This document shows positions 51,516-61,464 of a DNA stretch of 64,000 bases, in pieces. Both the position numbers and the translations under genes were made by a program. The DNA is taken from the NCBI RefSeq assembly GCF_001399675.1, contig NZ_LJCO01000040.1, forward strand, positions 1 through 64,000, in the 5' to 3' direction. The stretch is from Paenalicyclobacillus ferrooxydans. Its GTDB lineage: Bacteria > Bacillota > Bacilli > Alicyclobacillales > Alicyclobacillaceae. Every line of letters begins with the position of its first letter. Within the stretch, counting starts at the first letter, position 1. The notes beneath the pieces were generated by a model. It was not told the DNA's origin and ran no database searches. It saw only the letters and a program-made list of their open reading frames with translations.

Positions 51516-52424
51516 TCAAACGACCGTTTTCCCGAACAGGGACTCGACAAGCTCAACGGCCATTTCTGCCGTACGGTTTCGATTATCAAGAATCGGGTTC
51601 ACCTCGACAACGTCAACAGAGACGAGTCTTCCGGATGCAGCCAAGAGTTCCATGGCAAGGTGACCTTCCCGGTACGTGACTCCGCCGTTAACAGGGGTCC
51701 CCACACCGGGAGCGAACATCGGATCAAGAGCATCCAGGTCAAGACTCAGGTGAATCCCGTCCGTTCCATTACCGGCAATTTCAATGGCTTCAGACATAAC
51801 CTGTCCCATTCCTGCCTGGTCAATCTCGGCCATTGTGTATACTTTGATTCCTGATTCACGAATCAAGCGAACCTCGTCACTGTCAACTGACCGGGCACCG
51901 ACGAGAACGACGTTTTTCGGATTGACCTTCGGAGTAAATCCGCCAATGGACAGCAACTGTTGATGTCCGTAGCCAAGGGCAACAGCGAGCGGCATTCCGT
52001 GAATATTTCCGGACGGAGTGGTCTCTTCGGTATTCATATCCCCGTGGGCGTCAAACCAGATGACGCCAACGTTTCGGTATTTACTTGCAACCCCGGCGAC
52101 ACTGCCGATGGAGATACTATGGTCACCTCCCAAAATAATCGGGATGTGTCCATCCTCAACGACAGACTGCACTCTCTGGAAGAGGTCTTGAGACACACGC
52201 AGAACTTCATCGAGGTACTTTAGCTTCTCATTCTTGACCGTGTGCATTTCAGGCATCGGCACATCTATGTTCCCGAGGTCTTTGACTACACACCCGAGTG
52301 AATGAAGCTTCTCACGCAGCCCCGCATAACGAATGGCACTCGGCCCCATATCCACGCCACGCCGTCCTTGTCCAAGGTCTGACGGAGCACCAATAATCCT
52401 CAACTCTTTCATCACGTCTTTCAT
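51516..52424 (-). CDS. rocF: Arginase
   Basis: 302 residues from ATG 52424 with AAGGAG 9 nt upstream. Hydrolyses arginine to ornithine and urea. All three manganese motifs are present: GGDHSISIG, DAHGDMNT and SLDLDALDP, plus the N-terminal GAPSDLGQGRRGVDMGPSA. Length fits Bacillales RocF. No roc catabolic genes are adjacent. Confidence 0.95.
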   Translation of the reverse strand: MKDVMKELRIIGAPSDLGQGRRGVDMGPSAIRYAGLREKLHSLGCVVKDLGNIDVPMPEMHTVKNEKLKYLDEVLRVSQDLFQRVQSVVEDGHIPIILGGDHSISIGSVAGVASKYRNVGVIWFDAHGDMNTEETTPSGNIHGMPLAVALGYGHQQLLSIGGFTPKVNPKNVVLVGARSVDSDEVRLIRESGIKVYTMAEIDQAGMGQVMSEAIEIAGNGTDGIHLSLDLDALDPMFAPGVGTPVNGGVTYREGHLAMELLAASGRLVSVDVVEVNPILDNRNRTAEMAVELVESLFGKTVV

Positions 52425-52461
52425 CACGCCACACTCCTTCTCAAATATGTAAAAACATGTC

Positions 52462-53115
52462 TCACTTATGAAAATGCTGAATCCCGATGACAATCAAGTG
52501 CGGTGTCACTGTTCCTTCAATGGTCGCGGCAATCACGAGTAACCCGATTGGGTAAGGCAATAACTTGAGCACCTTTTTCAGTTCGCTGCGAAACACACCG
52601 GGTTGCCCTCGTCCTGGTTGTAACTGTGTCGGAAAAATCCTGACTTGCAGGTGCCACCAAAGCGATTGCACAGCGAAGTAGCCAAGTCTGATGCCCATCA
52701 CGCCACACCAAATAAAGGCAGGTAGTTCAAACAGACCGTGTGGAAGCATCCCATACACAAAGATACGCCATGCAGGGACAGACAAATGTTGGGACTCTTC
52801 AGCGACTACGTAGCCCATCGTGAGGCCGTTCATCCACATTGCCCAAGCGGGGTAAATACCTGCAGTCAAAATACCCGATATAATCATAACAATAATCGCA
52901 GCGAACAGGTTGTGGATCAAAATCATCAGAACAGTACGGATCACGGAGTGAAATACACCTGTTTGCACAGCAAGTTTTCTCAGTTGTTCAAGGCTTGGTG
53001 CGAGCATGCTGTTGAACCTTGCCGGCCAACTCACCCCGGCCAGATAGCCGGATAAGAGTAGAAGCAAACCAAGTCCCCACACCCAACCCTGTCGGTTCTC
53101 CCATGTAGTGTTCAC
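52462..53115 (-). CDS. SpoIIM-family membrane protein
   Basis: 217 residues from GTG 53115 with GGGAGG 6-7 nt upstream. About five membrane segments and the family signature GMLPHGLFELPAF. Stage II sporulation protein M works with SpoIID and SpoIIP in engulfment; this paralogue-like copy may be YqiK-type or the true SpoIIM, which cannot be decided here. It lies upstream of rocF. Confidence 0.75.
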   Translation of the reverse strand: MNTTWENRQGWVWGLGLLLLLSGYLAGVSWPARFNSMLAPSLEQLRKLAVQTGVFHSVIRTVLMILIHNLFAAIIVMIISGILTAGIYPAWAMWMNGLTMGYVVAEESQHLSVPAWRIFVYGMLPHGLFELPAFIWCGVMGIRLGYFAVQSLWWHLQVRIFPTQLQPGRGQPGVFRSELKKVLKLLPYPIGLLVIAATIEGTVTPHLIVIGIQHFHK

Positions 53116-53136
53116 GCCAAACCTCCCTATGCCTAT

Positions 53137-53164
53137 TGTATAGGTCTTGTCCGCTCGGCATACA
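53137..53164 (+). promoter_or_regulatory. Possible sigma-G promoter of pdaB
   Basis: TGTATA (53137-53142), 16-nt spacer, CATACA (53159-53164), close to the forespore sigma-G consensus TGMATA/CATAMTA. It ends 35 bp before the pdaB start. Confidence 0.35.
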
Positions 53165-53199
53165 CTTTGGCTGATTATGTCCAAGTGGAGGTTATGCCA

Positions 53200-53934
53200 A
53201 TGCGGAACAGAAGCAGACTGTTTCTACTCACATTCGTTGTTGCACTCTTTATGGGTATGCTCTGCTGGCCTGCAAATGCTGTCCAAGCGAAGCCGAACGC
53301 AGATGAACCAAAGGCCATCTATAAGGTCGACACGGACAAGAAGCTGGTTGCACTCACGTTCGACATCTCCTGGGGGAACAAGATACCTGAGCCTGTGCTA
53401 AAAATATTGAAGGACAAGCAGGTTACAAAAGCCACCTTCTTCCTCAGCGGCCCGTGGACAGTGCGGCATCCGGAAATTGCGAAGCAGATTAAGAACATGG
53501 GATTCGAAATTGGAAACCACGGAAACCTGCACAAAGATTTCTCAAACTACCCTGACGCTTGGATCCGTCAGCAGGTAGGACTGTCCGAGAAGGCCATCAA
53601 GCAGGTTACAAACGTAAAGACCACGCTCATTCGGACTCCAAACGGTGACTTCAATCCCCGTGTCATCAAGTGTCTGAACAGCATGGGTTACACAGTCATC
53701 CAGTGGAACACCGATTCACTCGACTGGAAGAATCCAGGCGTGAGCGCCATTGCCAATCGTGTCCTAACCCGGGCTGTACCGGGCGACATTATTCTCATGC
53801 ACGCGAGTGACTCATCGAAGCAAATTCCACAGGCCTTGCCGCAGATCATCGACGGACTGCGGGCTAAAGGATATCAATTTGTCACCGTGTCTGAACTGTT
53901 AGCCCAAGCCAAGGTAAAGACAGAGGTGCAGTAG
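53200..53934 (+). CDS. pdaB: PdaB-type sporulation polysaccharide deacetylase
   Basis: 244 residues from ATG 53200 with GGAGG 8 nt upstream. Signal or anchor segment LFLLTFVVALFMGMLCWPA, then a NodB fold: LTFDISWG, NHGNLHKDFS (HxxxH) and RTPNGDF. The order and size match PdaB, needed for spore maturation. The metal-binding aspartate pair is only partly visible (FDIS rather than FDDG), as in PdaB proteins. Beside kbaA and gerD as in Bacillus. Confidence 0.9.
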   Translation: MRNRSRLFLLTFVVALFMGMLCWPANAVQAKPNADEPKAIYKVDTDKKLVALTFDISWGNKIPEPVLKILKDKQVTKATFFLSGPWTVRHPEIAKQIKNMGFEIGNHGNLHKDFSNYPDAWIRQQVGLSEKAIKQVTNVKTTLIRTPNGDFNPRVIKCLNSMGYTVIQWNTDSLDWKNPGVSAIANRVLTRAVPGDIILMHASDSSKQIPQALPQIIDGLRAKGYQFVTVSELLAQAKVKTEVQ

Positions 53935-53975
53935 AGGGTCTGCACTCAAGGGATACTCACCTCATATTCTATAGA

Positions 53976-54009
53976 CCGTCACGTTAAGAGCCAAGCGCGC
54001 ACGTGACGG
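53976..54009. terminator. Bidirectional terminator between pdaB and kbaA
   Basis: CCGTCACGT (53976-53984) and ACGTGACGG (54001-54009) form a 9-bp stem between convergent genes. The T run is short on both sides. Confidence 0.5.
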
Positions 54010-54038
54010 TTCAGGAGTCACAGCGGTTGAAGCAAGGA

Positions 54039-54749
54039 TCAGGAATTGTCCGGTTCCTCGATCCTTGCTTTGTTTACCCGCCCCGCCTTTTTCTCTGCTT
54101 TGGCAGCGGCCTTCGCAGCCTTAATCCGCTCCTTGATTTCAACCCGTGCAGCAGCATCCTTGGCCCACGCCCCTTGTCTTGCTTCAGCTGACAGCAACTT
54201 GCCGAAGATAAGCAGGAGATAGACATTGCATAACATCATAATGAGACCGGTCTGGTTGACGATGGGACCGGCTGATTGCGCTCGGATAACGAGTAGCCAG
54301 TCCACCACCGTAAAAACGTACAGATAAAAAACTGACGGCAGGAAGCTCCCTCGTCCGGAAAGCCTCGTTTTCACCATACCTGCAATCATTGCCACAACCA
54401 ACGGCCACAGCCCTTGAAGCAGGTATACTGAGAGCGTCGCATGATGAAGCGGGTGGCGGATTGCATCAATGTGATATCTCCACCACAGCATGTCATATAG
54501 GACAAGAGCCAAAATGAGCCCTTGCGCCCACCTCCATACGCGCTTTGGTAAAGTCATACTCGATATAAAGTTTAGAGTCAGATAGGCCCAAAACCCCATC
54601 AAGCTTGTGGTGGCTAAAAAGGCACCTGATATAAGACCGATAAACCACGGGACATGCAACCACAGTCCCGCCACACTCGTGAAGATTCCTGCAATCGCAC
54701 CGAGCAAAACAGTGCTGACGATTAAGAAGACAAACTGGTTTAGACGCAT
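54039..54749 (-). CDS. kbaA: KinB-signalling activator KbaA
   Basis: 236 residues, six membrane segments (FVFLIVSTVLLGAIAGIFTS; WFIGLISGAFLATTSLMGFW and others), then a basic Ala/Lys-rich tail (KERIKAAKAAAKAEKKAGR) longer than in Bacillus subtilis KbaA. Promotes the KinB phosphorelay leading to Spo0A activation. Identity rests on family look and on its place between pdaB and gerD. Confidence 0.88.
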   Translation of the reverse strand: MRLNQFVFLIVSTVLLGAIAGIFTSVAGLWLHVPWFIGLISGAFLATTSLMGFWAYLTLNFISSMTLPKRVWRWAQGLILALVLYDMLWWRYHIDAIRHPLHHATLSVYLLQGLWPLVVAMIAGMVKTRLSGRGSFLPSVFYLYVFTVVDWLLVIRAQSAGPIVNQTGLIMMLCNVYLLLIFGKLLSAEARQGAWAKDAAARVEIKERIKAAKAAAKAEKKAGRVNKARIEEPDNS

Positions 54750-54893
54750 GTGGCTCTCCTCCTACCGTTTCATGATAGCTCAGGCGTTTGCTGGGTACAA
54801 ACCGTCTCGAGAAGTATCTCGAGAAGTAATTGGTACTCGCATAAGTCACCCCGCCTGGACGAATGCTAGACGTGCAGGCACGCGGAGGTGACT

Positions 54894-55550
54894 ATGTTGA
54901 AAAGAACACAGACGTTGCTAGCTGGGGCGCTCTGTTGCCTCGTGTTGGCGGGTTGCGGCAGTACAAGTGCGGGCGCTGACGCATCGTCTGCCACGCAACC
55001 CGATTACAGTGGAACCAAGCAAATGGTTCTCGATATTCTTCATTCCGGGGAAGGCAAGAAGGCCCTTAGTGAAGTACTGCAAGACCCAACTCTGCGGACA
55101 CAGTGGTTGGTCTCCCAAACAGATGTGTCCACGGCAATGGAAAAGGCGCTCACAAGCGGAAAGAACCAATCTCTGCTGAGTCAACAGCTCAAGGACCCAA
55201 AGTTTGCGGCTGCGCTTGCAAAGGCAATTGAACCTGAACTGTTGGCACAACAAAAGCAGTTGATGAAAGATCCAACGTATCAGAAGGATATGTTGGTACT
55301 GTTGAAATCCCCAGACTTTTCAAAACAAGTTGAGGATCTCATGCAAACCCCTCCGTTTCGCGGTCTCATCATGAAGGTAATGACCGAGGCCCTGCAAACG
55401 CCAAGCTTTCGCATGCAGTTCCAGGATGCACTCAAACAAGCCGTCGCAGAATCGATGCAATCGGTTGGCGGGCAAAGCTCCGGGAAAGGTCAATCCGGCG
55501 GCAGCGGCGGTTCATCAGGTGGCAGTTCCGGGGGAGGCGGAGGGCAATAA
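54894..55550 (+). CDS. gerD: Spore germination lipoprotein GerD
   Basis: 218 residues from ATG 54894 with GGAGG upstream. Lipobox LVLAGCG puts the lipidated cysteine near residue 20. The core has TKQMVLDILHSGEGKKAL and repeated PxF(x)nQ-like helices (DPKFAAALAK, SPDFSKQVEDL, TPSFRMQFQDAL). The C-terminus is a Gly/Ser-rich tail. GerD clusters germinant receptors in the spore inner membrane. Confidence 0.93.
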   Translation: MLKRTQTLLAGALCCLVLAGCGSTSAGADASSATQPDYSGTKQMVLDILHSGEGKKALSEVLQDPTLRTQWLVSQTDVSTAMEKALTSGKNQSLLSQQLKDPKFAAALAKAIEPELLAQQKQLMKDPTYQKDMLVLLKSPDFSKQVEDLMQTPPFRGLIMKVMTEALQTPSFRMQFQDALKQAVAESMQSVGGQSSGKGQSGGSGGSSGGSSGGGGGQ

Positions 55551-55553
55551 AAA

Positions 55554-55585
55554 AACAGCCGCTGCAGACCATGCAGCGGCTGTTT
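55554..55585 (+). terminator. Strong terminator after gerD
   Basis: Arms AACAGCCGCTGCA and TGCAGCGGCTGTT pair perfectly over 12-13 bp with a short loop; T and A runs on both sides let it act in both directions. A 15-bp direct repeat AGAGCCTTACTGACC follows before the end of mrp. Confidence 0.85.
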
Positions 55586-55662
55586 CCGTGGTGTTGAGAA
55601 CCATCCATTAGAGCTTTACCGATAGAGCCTTACTGACCCCGGTCTAGAGCCTTACTGACCGG

Positions 55663-56733
55663 TCAAGCTTGAACTGCAAGACCAAGTGCCGGTATCACTG
55701 CTTGAGCCAAGGCCTTAAAAGCCTTGCCCTGCGGGGTCTGAGGCGCAAACAACCCGTTCTGTTGCTCATCCATACTTGCGATTGGTACTTGCGCTAAAAC
55801 GGACACATTCAGGGCTGAGGCAACCTGGTTCCCACCGCCGCGTCCGAACAAATAGGCCTTTTCTCCGCACGAACCGCATTCAAAATAAGACATATTCTCC
55901 ACTACGCCAATAATCTCGTGATTCGTTCTCTGTCCCATGACTCCAGCCCGAACTGCAACGTCTGCTGCATTGGTTTGCGGTGTCGTGACAATGAGTTCTT
56001 TACTCTTCGGAAGTAATTGATGTACATCCATGGCAATGTCACCTGTTCCAGGCGGGAGGTCAAGCAGAACAACGTCAACGTCTCCCCAATGGACTTCTGC
56101 AAAGAAGTTGCGCAACATTTTGCCAAGCATGGGTCCACGCCACACAACAGGATTGTTGTTCGGAACAAAGAAATGCATTGAGATCAATTTCACGTTATCG
56201 ACTTCAATCGGAATAATGAGTTCGTCAATCACGGTTGGCCGGGTTTCTTTCACGCCAAAGATACCCGGAATGCTAAAGCCGTAGATATCTGCATCAATAA
56301 CACCAACGCGGAGTCCCTCGTTTGCTAGTGCCTTAGCCAGATTTGCAGTCACGGTGGACTTACCGACACCGCCCTTGCCAGATGCCACAGCTAAAAACTC
56401 TACACCCGCGTCCGGCCGCAGCAGTGCGGGAGGACTTTGTGGTTCCTCGCGGCCACGCAGCTTGCTTGCGAACTTCGCCCGCTCCTCGTCAGACATCGTG
56501 CCAATCTCGACGTATGCCTGTTCAACACCTGGCAATGCCAATAGCTTGTCAGACACAGATTTTTCAATTACCGTCCGCAAAGGACAACCAGTGATGGTAA
56601 GCAGGACTTTTACTGACACGGTTGAACCGCTGATCTCGATATCTCTGACCATGTCCAACTCGACAATGCTTTTATGAACTTCCGGGTCCTCTACGTCCCG
56701 GAGGGCCTCCAGGACCTGTTCCTTCGTGACCAC
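55663..56733 (-). CDS. mrp: Mrp/ApbC (SalA-type) P-loop Fe-S carrier
   Basis: 356 residues, GTG start with GGAGG 8 nt upstream. N-terminal MIP18 (DUF59) domain to about residue 80 (VEDPEVHKSIVELDMV, TITGCPL), then a ParA-like domain with deviant Walker A SGKGGVGKST at 118-127, LLDLPPGTGD, and the Fe-S CxxC in FECGSCGEK. Role: loading Fe-S clusters; in Bacillus the orthologue SalA also acts as a regulator. Located after cwlD as in Bacillus. Confidence 0.95.
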   Translation of the reverse strand: MVTKEQVLEALRDVEDPEVHKSIVELDMVRDIEISGSTVSVKVLLTITGCPLRTVIEKSVSDKLLALPGVEQAYVEIGTMSDEERAKFASKLRGREEPQSPPALLRPDAGVEFLAVASGKGGVGKSTVTANLAKALANEGLRVGVIDADIYGFSIPGIFGVKETRPTVIDELIIPIEVDNVKLISMHFFVPNNNPVVWRGPMLGKMLRNFFAEVHWGDVDVVLLDLPPGTGDIAMDVHQLLPKSKELIVTTPQTNAADVAVRAGVMGQRTNHEIIGVVENMSYFECGSCGEKAYLFGRGGGNQVASALNVSVLAQVPIASMDEQQNGLFAPQTPQGKAFKALAQAVIPALGLAVQA

Positions 56734-56819
56734 GGTCGTCGCCTCCTCAACTGATGTGAGACATCATTCGGTATTTACACACCAATTGTAAGTGTACAAC
56801 AACCTGTGTGGGTTGCCAA

Positions 56820-57281
56820 TCAGCGTACCTCAACAGTGGTGAACGAAACGTGACCAGACGCATCCCAGGTGACTGTAAATGTGGAGGGGGGCATGCTAGG
56901 GGCCACAAACCACAACTTTTCTATATGTGAAAGGGTGTATGGCGCACGGGTTAACGCAGACGATGTTTGCAACGTGGACGGAGCGCGTTTGCCGATATAC
57001 AACACGGGCAATTGTTTCCCGTTCCAGTCATAGATATTCACATGTTCCAATGAAGGACCTTGGTTCGACAGGCAGTACACCTCCTTCCCCTGCCAGGTCA
57101 CGCCCGAATAAGTAACAGAGACATTCGCCGTCGCACGTGTGACAGCGTTTCGCAGGGTGGCTCCCTGCGTGTGATGGGGCCACCCCAGCCAGACCAAATA
57201 GCAGATTACCATTGCCAGCCAAAGCACCATCCACGGCCATAACCGGCCGGGTCGTGACGAACGCGGCCGGAACCTTCGCAC
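56820..57281 (-). CDS. Membrane-anchored hypothetical protein
   Basis: 153 residues. Basic N-terminus, one membrane anchor (WMVLWLAMVICYLVWLGW), then an exported beta-rich domain (VSVTYSGVTWQGKEVYCLSN). GTG start 3 nt after the cwlD stop, with GGAGGG 7-8 nt upstream lying in the cwlD end, so the two are coupled. Probably a sporulation or wall accessory protein by context; unknown. Confidence 0.7.
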   Translation of the reverse strand: MRRFRPRSSRPGRLWPWMVLWLAMVICYLVWLGWPHHTQGATLRNAVTRATANVSVTYSGVTWQGKEVYCLSNQGPSLEHVNIYDWNGKQLPVLYIGKRAPSTLQTSSALTRAPYTLSHIEKLWFVAPSMPPSTFTVTWDASGHVSFTTVEVR

Positions 57282-57284
57282 GAA

Positions 57285-58061
57285 TCATCCCTCCCGGAGG
57301 TCTCGAAATGTTACATTCGAGTCGGGCACAGGCACCGATGACTGCTGAGAAAAATAGTCATATAGTGCAAGATATATAGAAAATGCAACCGTTCTCTGGT
57401 ACGCCTGTGAGGCCAGTTGAACACTCTCCTGCCGATTTGAAAGGAAACCAATCTCAGCGATTACAGCCGGACCCGGAATGCGTTTCAGGAGAAATAAAGT
57501 GCTCGTCGCTGCGGGTTCACGTGCAGTCGGCAGCAACAGTTCCCGAAACCTTTCCTGCACCACCTTAGCCAGTTTCTCACCGGCCGGGTTACCCCGTTGA
57601 TACAGGGTTTGTGCCCCAGTCCATCGCTCACTCGGGACTGCGTTACAGTGGATACTGATGAAAGCATCTGCATGCTTAGCTTTAGCTGTTAGTACGCGAT
57701 TTCTTAAATCAGTGGACTGCCGCCGTCCAGCATGTCTGTCATGCTCACTCGCCAGGTCGTCATCCGTCGTGCGGGTTAAAACGACGTTCGCCCCTGCCTG
57801 TTGGAGGAGTTGGCTGAGTTTCAAGGCCACCGAAAGTGTAATGTCCTTTTCAAGAATCCCTGAATCGCTCCTCGCCCCCGAGTCAGGCGCTCCGTGTCCT
57901 GGGTCAAGAACAATGGTGCGTCCCAGGAGCCCTGACTCCGGCGCACCGTCTTCAGCGTACGCCTGTTTCGCCGGCATCCAGACCAAAAGAGCAACAACAG
58001 TCATGATGGACAACCAAGCTGAAACAATTCGTTTCGGTCTACTCTTTGAAATTCTATGCAT
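57285..58061 (-). CDS. cwlD: Germination N-acetylmuramoyl-L-alanine amidase CwlD
   Basis: 258 residues from ATG 58061 (GGGGG 9 nt upstream; the longer frame runs into the upstream terminator region). Signal segment AWLSIMTVVALLVWMPAKQA, then Amidase_3: LDPGHGAPDSGAR with zinc His, GILEKDITL with zinc Glu, SIHCNA with zinc His, and EIGFLSN with catalytic Glu. Removes side peptides to form muramic delta-lactam in the spore cortex. Neighbours mrp and rpsI as in Bacillus. Confidence 0.95.
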   Translation of the reverse strand: MHRISKSRPKRIVSAWLSIMTVVALLVWMPAKQAYAEDGAPESGLLGRTIVLDPGHGAPDSGARSDSGILEKDITLSVALKLSQLLQQAGANVVLTRTTDDDLASEHDRHAGRRQSTDLRNRVLTAKAKHADAFISIHCNAVPSERWTGAQTLYQRGNPAGEKLAKVVQERFRELLLPTAREPAATSTLFLLKRIPGPAVIAEIGFLSNRQESVQLASQAYQRTVAFSIYLALYDYFSQQSSVPVPDSNVTFRDLREG

Positions 58062-58156
58062 GGCAAGCATCCCCCATTCGCAACAAGGTGCTAAAGCACA
58101 GTTTGCGCGAACCAAAGAAGTGCATTCATGAAAAGCCGGTGGCGAAGGTTTCCATG

Positions 58157-58188
58157 CAAAAAAGAACGCTGCCAACGGGCAGCGTTCT
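58157..58188 (-). terminator. Terminator of the ribosomal operon after rpsI
   Basis: Minus-strand AGAACGCTGCC-CGTT-GGCAGCGTTCT, an 11-bp perfect stem followed by six T. It separates rpsI from cwlD. Confidence 0.92.
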
Positions 58189-58208
58189 GAGAAGTTTCGA
58201 GTATCAAA

Positions 58209-58601
58209 TTACCGTTTGGAGAACTGCGGTGCACGACGAGCAGCCTTCAAACCGTACTTCTTACGTTCCTTCATGCGTGCATCACGGGTCAAAAAGCCTG
58301 CTTTTTTCAGCGGTGCCCGCATTGCGGGATCCACCTTCAACAAAGCGCGGGCTACACCGTGACGAATCGCGCCTGCCTGTCCTGAAATACCGCCACCATA
58401 GACGTTCACATGAACGTCATAGCGCTCTGACGTCTCTGTCAGAAGCAACGGCTGCTTTACGATCAAGCGGAGCGTCTCTAAGCCAAAGTAGTCATTCAGT
58501 TCGCGATGGTTAATCATAATCTTGCCGTCACCCGGAAGCAAGCGCACACGAGCAACGGAATGCTTTCTACGGCCAGTGCCTAGATATTGAACTTGTGCCA
58601 A
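58209..58601 (-). CDS. rpsI: 30S ribosomal protein S9
   Basis: 130 residues. [19 protein letters not shown] near the start and the basic C-terminal tail [17 protein letters not shown], which reaches toward the P-site tRNA. Full length. 18 nt after rplM. Confidence 0.98.
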   Translation of the reverse strand: MAQVQYLGTGRRKHSVARVRLLPGDGKIMINHRELNDYFGLETLRLIVKQPLLLTETSERYDVHVNVYGGGISGQAGAIRHGVARALLKVDPAMRAPLKKAGFLTRDARMKERKKYGLKAARRAPQFSKR

Positions 58602-58619
58602 GGCAAAGTACCTCCTCCG

Positions 58620-59060
58620 TTAGTTGCTCGCTAATTCCCAAGGAATCGGCTGCTGTGCTTGATGTGGATGCTCTGACCCCGCGTACACCTTCAGCTTGGT
58701 CAGTTGTTGGCGTCCCAACGAATTATGCGGGAGCATACCCTTCACGGCTTGAAAGATAATCCGTTCCGGGTGTGTATTCAACACATCGATTGCACGTGTT
58801 TCTTTAAGCCCACCTGGATAACCAGAGTGGCGGCGATACAGTTTCTTCTGAAGCTTATTACCTGTGAACACAATTTTGTCCGCGTTGACAACAACTACGA
58901 AGTCACCGGTGTCAACGTGCGGTGTGAACTCTGGCTTATGCTTTCCACGCAGAATGGAAGCAATAACAGTTGCCGCACGTCCCACGCGCTGACCGGCAAC
59001 GTCAATCACATACCATTTGCGTTCCACGGCGTTCGGTTTCGCCATGTACGTCGTCCGCAT
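58620..59060 (-). CDS. rplM: 50S ribosomal protein L13
   Basis: 146 residues from ATG 59060 with GGAGGG upstream. [20 protein letters not shown], then [20 protein letters not shown] and the signature [20 protein letters not shown] are present. Co-transcribed with rpsI. Confidence 0.98.
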   Translation of the reverse strand: MRTTYMAKPNAVERKWYVIDVAGQRVGRAATVIASILRGKHKPEFTPHVDTGDFVVVVNADKIVFTGNKLQKKLYRRHSGYPGGLKETRAIDVLNTHPERIIFQAVKGMLPHNSLGRQQLTKLKVYAGSEHPHQAQQPIPWELASN

Positions 59061-59184
59061 GGGGGTCCCTCCTGAGTCTAAACATGTTTTCATCACTGTT
59101 GTAACGGGGCAGCGGTGAAGAACACTAATCCTTATCCTATCTCACTTGCCCACGTCGATCAAGTTCTTTTTAATGAATCCCATT

Positions 59185-59931
59185 CTATTCTGCTTCATAA
59201 TCCACTTTCCACAGAGACAGACCGCGAGCAGGTGCCGTTCTGCCTGCTTGAGCACGATCTCTGGCCGACAATATCTCTGGAATACTATGGCGTAATCTGC
59301 CCTCACCGAGGTCAACCAAAGTACCTACAATAATGCGGACCATGTACTGCAAAAACCCGTTTCCAGAGCAAGTGATATCCAGATAGCTGCCACGCTCTGT
59401 CACGTCAACCTGATACAGAGTCCGCCGCTTATCTTCTATAGGAGTTGTACTCGCGCAGAAGCTGGTAAAGTCGTGTTCACCGACCAAGTCCCGGGCCGCC
59501 CTTCGCATGAGCTCGACATCCATCGGTCGAGGCTCGTGCCAAGTAAAACGATAGGTAAAGATATCGGGCACATTTGCACGTTGGATGGTATAGCGATAGG
59601 TCTTACGCCGAACTGAAAATCGCGCATGAAAATCCACCGCAACTTCTTCCGCTGAGACGGGAACAATGTCCGGTGGAAGACTTCTGCGAAGAAGATATAC
59701 ATATCTCTCAGCAGGCGGGCCGACCTCACGCTCAAAATGCACGACTTGTCCCACAGCATGAACCCCTGCATCTGTTCTCCCGGAACCGAAAACTTCCACG
59801 GGGGTATTATGAATCTTTGCCAGATGTTCCTCAAGTACACCCTGCACAGTACGCAGGCCAGGTTGTCTGGCGAACCCGTGGAAGTCGGTTCCGTCATACG
59901 AGATGACGAGTTTAATTTTCGGCAAAGCCAT
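59185..59931 (-). CDS. truA: tRNA pseudouridine synthase A
   Basis: 248 residues from ATG 59931 (short GGTG upstream). Modifies uridines 38-40 in tRNA. Catalytic loop GSGRTDAGVHA with the conserved Asp, N-terminal LVISYDGTDFHGFARQP, and C-terminal GNGFLQYMVRIIVG are intact. It follows rplQ directly; the ecf transporter genes found between them in Bacillus are absent. Confidence 0.97.
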   Translation of the reverse strand: MALPKIKLVISYDGTDFHGFARQPGLRTVQGVLEEHLAKIHNTPVEVFGSGRTDAGVHAVGQVVHFEREVGPPAERYVYLLRRSLPPDIVPVSAEEVAVDFHARFSVRRKTYRYTIQRANVPDIFTYRFTWHEPRPMDVELMRRAARDLVGEHDFTSFCASTTPIEDKRRTLYQVDVTERGSYLDITCSGNGFLQYMVRIIVGTLVDLGEGRLRHSIPEILSARDRAQAGRTAPARGLSLWKVDYEAE

Positions 59932-60014
59932 CACCACACAAGAACCGTCCTGTGCTGAATCCTGCCACTTCGCCTTTGTCTCAAGACAATGCGAAATCTG
60001 CAAAGATAGAAAGC

Positions 60015-60377
60015 TTAAACCAGCTCAATCAAAACCATTGGAGCGGCATCTCCGCGGCGTGGACCCACTTTGATGATGCGAGTGTATCCGCCGTTGCGCT
60101 CAGCAAAGCGTGGTGCAATATCGGCAAAGAGTTTCTGTACGACATCCTGCGTCGCATCTTCATTCACTGGTTCCGGACGAACATACGCTGCAGCCTGACG
60201 ACGAGCGTGCAGATCGCCGCGCTTTGCCAAAGTGATCATTCGGTCCGCAATCTTTCTGAGTTCCTTTGCTTTTGCTTCCGTGGTCTGAATACGTTCATAC
60301 AAGAACAGGTCCGTTACCAAGTCACGAAACACTGCCTTGCGCTGACTCGATGTCCGACCGAGTTTACGGTATGGCAC
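60015..60377 (-). CDS. rplQ: 50S ribosomal protein L17
   Basis: 120 residues: [20 protein letters not shown], then [20 protein letters not shown]-like core and a C-terminal [19 protein letters not shown]. Full length; 44 nt after rpoA. Confidence 0.98.
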   Translation of the reverse strand: MPYRKLGRTSSQRKAVFRDLVTDLFLYERIQTTEAKAKELRKIADRMITLAKRGDLHARRQAAAYVRPEPVNEDATQDVVQKLFADIAPRFAERNGGYTRIIKVGPRRGDAAPMVLIELV

Positions 60378-60421
60378 TCTATTCCCCTCCTGTGCAACTG
60401 AGACGACGATTAAAGCGAGGG

Positions 60422-61360
60422 TTACTCGTCTTCACGCAACGAAAGGCCCAAAGCCCCGAGCTTTTCAACGACCTCTTCCAGAGACTTTCGTCCCAGGTTG
60501 CGCACTTTCATCATCTCTTCTTCAGTTCGTGAACATAGTTCCCCAACTGTATTAATCCCAGCACGCTTCAAACAGTTATACGACCGGACTGAGAGATCCA
60601 ACTCTTCAATCGGCATCTCCAGAGTTTTGTCGGACGAAGTATCTTCCTTCTCCACCATAATGTCCGTGTCCTTACCTTGCTCATTTAATCCCACGAATAA
60701 CAGCAGATGTTCGGTAAGGATTTTGGCACCAAGGCTGACCGCCTCTTCAGGCGTGACACTGCCGTCGGTCCAAACTTCGAGTGTCAGCTTGTCGTAGTCA
60801 GTGACTTGCCCAACACGCGTGTTCTCCACTTGGAAGTTGACACGGGTGATAGGTGAGTACAACGAGTCAATCGGGATAACCCCAATCTCCTGCTCGCCCT
60901 CTTTATTGCGATCCGCTGACACGTAGCCGCGCCCACGTCCTGCTACGAGTTCTGCATAAAAGTGAGCGCCCTCGCTTAACGTTGCAATGTGCAAATCCGG
61001 ATTCATGATGTCTACGTCAGAGTCGGCCCGGATATCTGCAGCCGTTACACTCCCGGCGCCTTCAGCGTCGATGACGATAGTCTTCTCTTCATCCGAGTGG
61101 ATTTTCAGCGCCAACCGCTTGATGTTCAAAATCAACTCTGTGGTGTCTTCGACCACACCTGGAATCGTAGAAAACTCGTGTAACACGCCCTCAATCTTCA
61201 CCGTCCGCACTGCTGCGCCAGGGATCGAGGACAGCAGAATGCGGCGGAGCGAGTTTCCTAACGTCGTGCCGTAGCCGCGTTCCAGCGGCTCGACGACGAA
61301 TTTGCCATATCGCTCCGACGATTCCACGACCTCAATTTTCGGCTTCTCAATTTCGATCAT
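60422..61360 (-). CDS. rpoA: RNA polymerase alpha subunit
   Basis: 312 residues. N-terminal dimer domain ([20 protein letters not shown]) to about 230, acidic linker, C-terminal domain from about 245 ([20 protein letters not shown], then [13 protein letters not shown]) that touches UP elements and regulators. Full length and intact. Confidence 0.99.
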   Translation of the reverse strand: MIEIEKPKIEVVESSERYGKFVVEPLERGYGTTLGNSLRRILLSSIPGAAVRTVKIEGVLHEFSTIPGVVEDTTELILNIKRLALKIHSDEEKTIVIDAEGAGSVTAADIRADSDVDIMNPDLHIATLSEGAHFYAELVAGRGRGYVSADRNKEGEQEIGVIPIDSLYSPITRVNFQVENTRVGQVTDYDKLTLEVWTDGSVTPEEAVSLGAKILTEHLLLFVGLNEQGKDTDIMVEKEDTSSDKTLEMPIEELDLSVRSYNCLKRAGINTVGELCSRTEEEMMKVRNLGRKSLEEVVEKLGALGLSLREDE

Positions 61361-61464
61361 CCGTACCCCTCCTCGCTACAGAGACCCTTACGCAATCTCA
61401 ACCTGCGTAAGCCCTCTCTCGCCAACTAAGTTCCAGTAGGGCTCTATGCCGCTTGCTGCTTTGG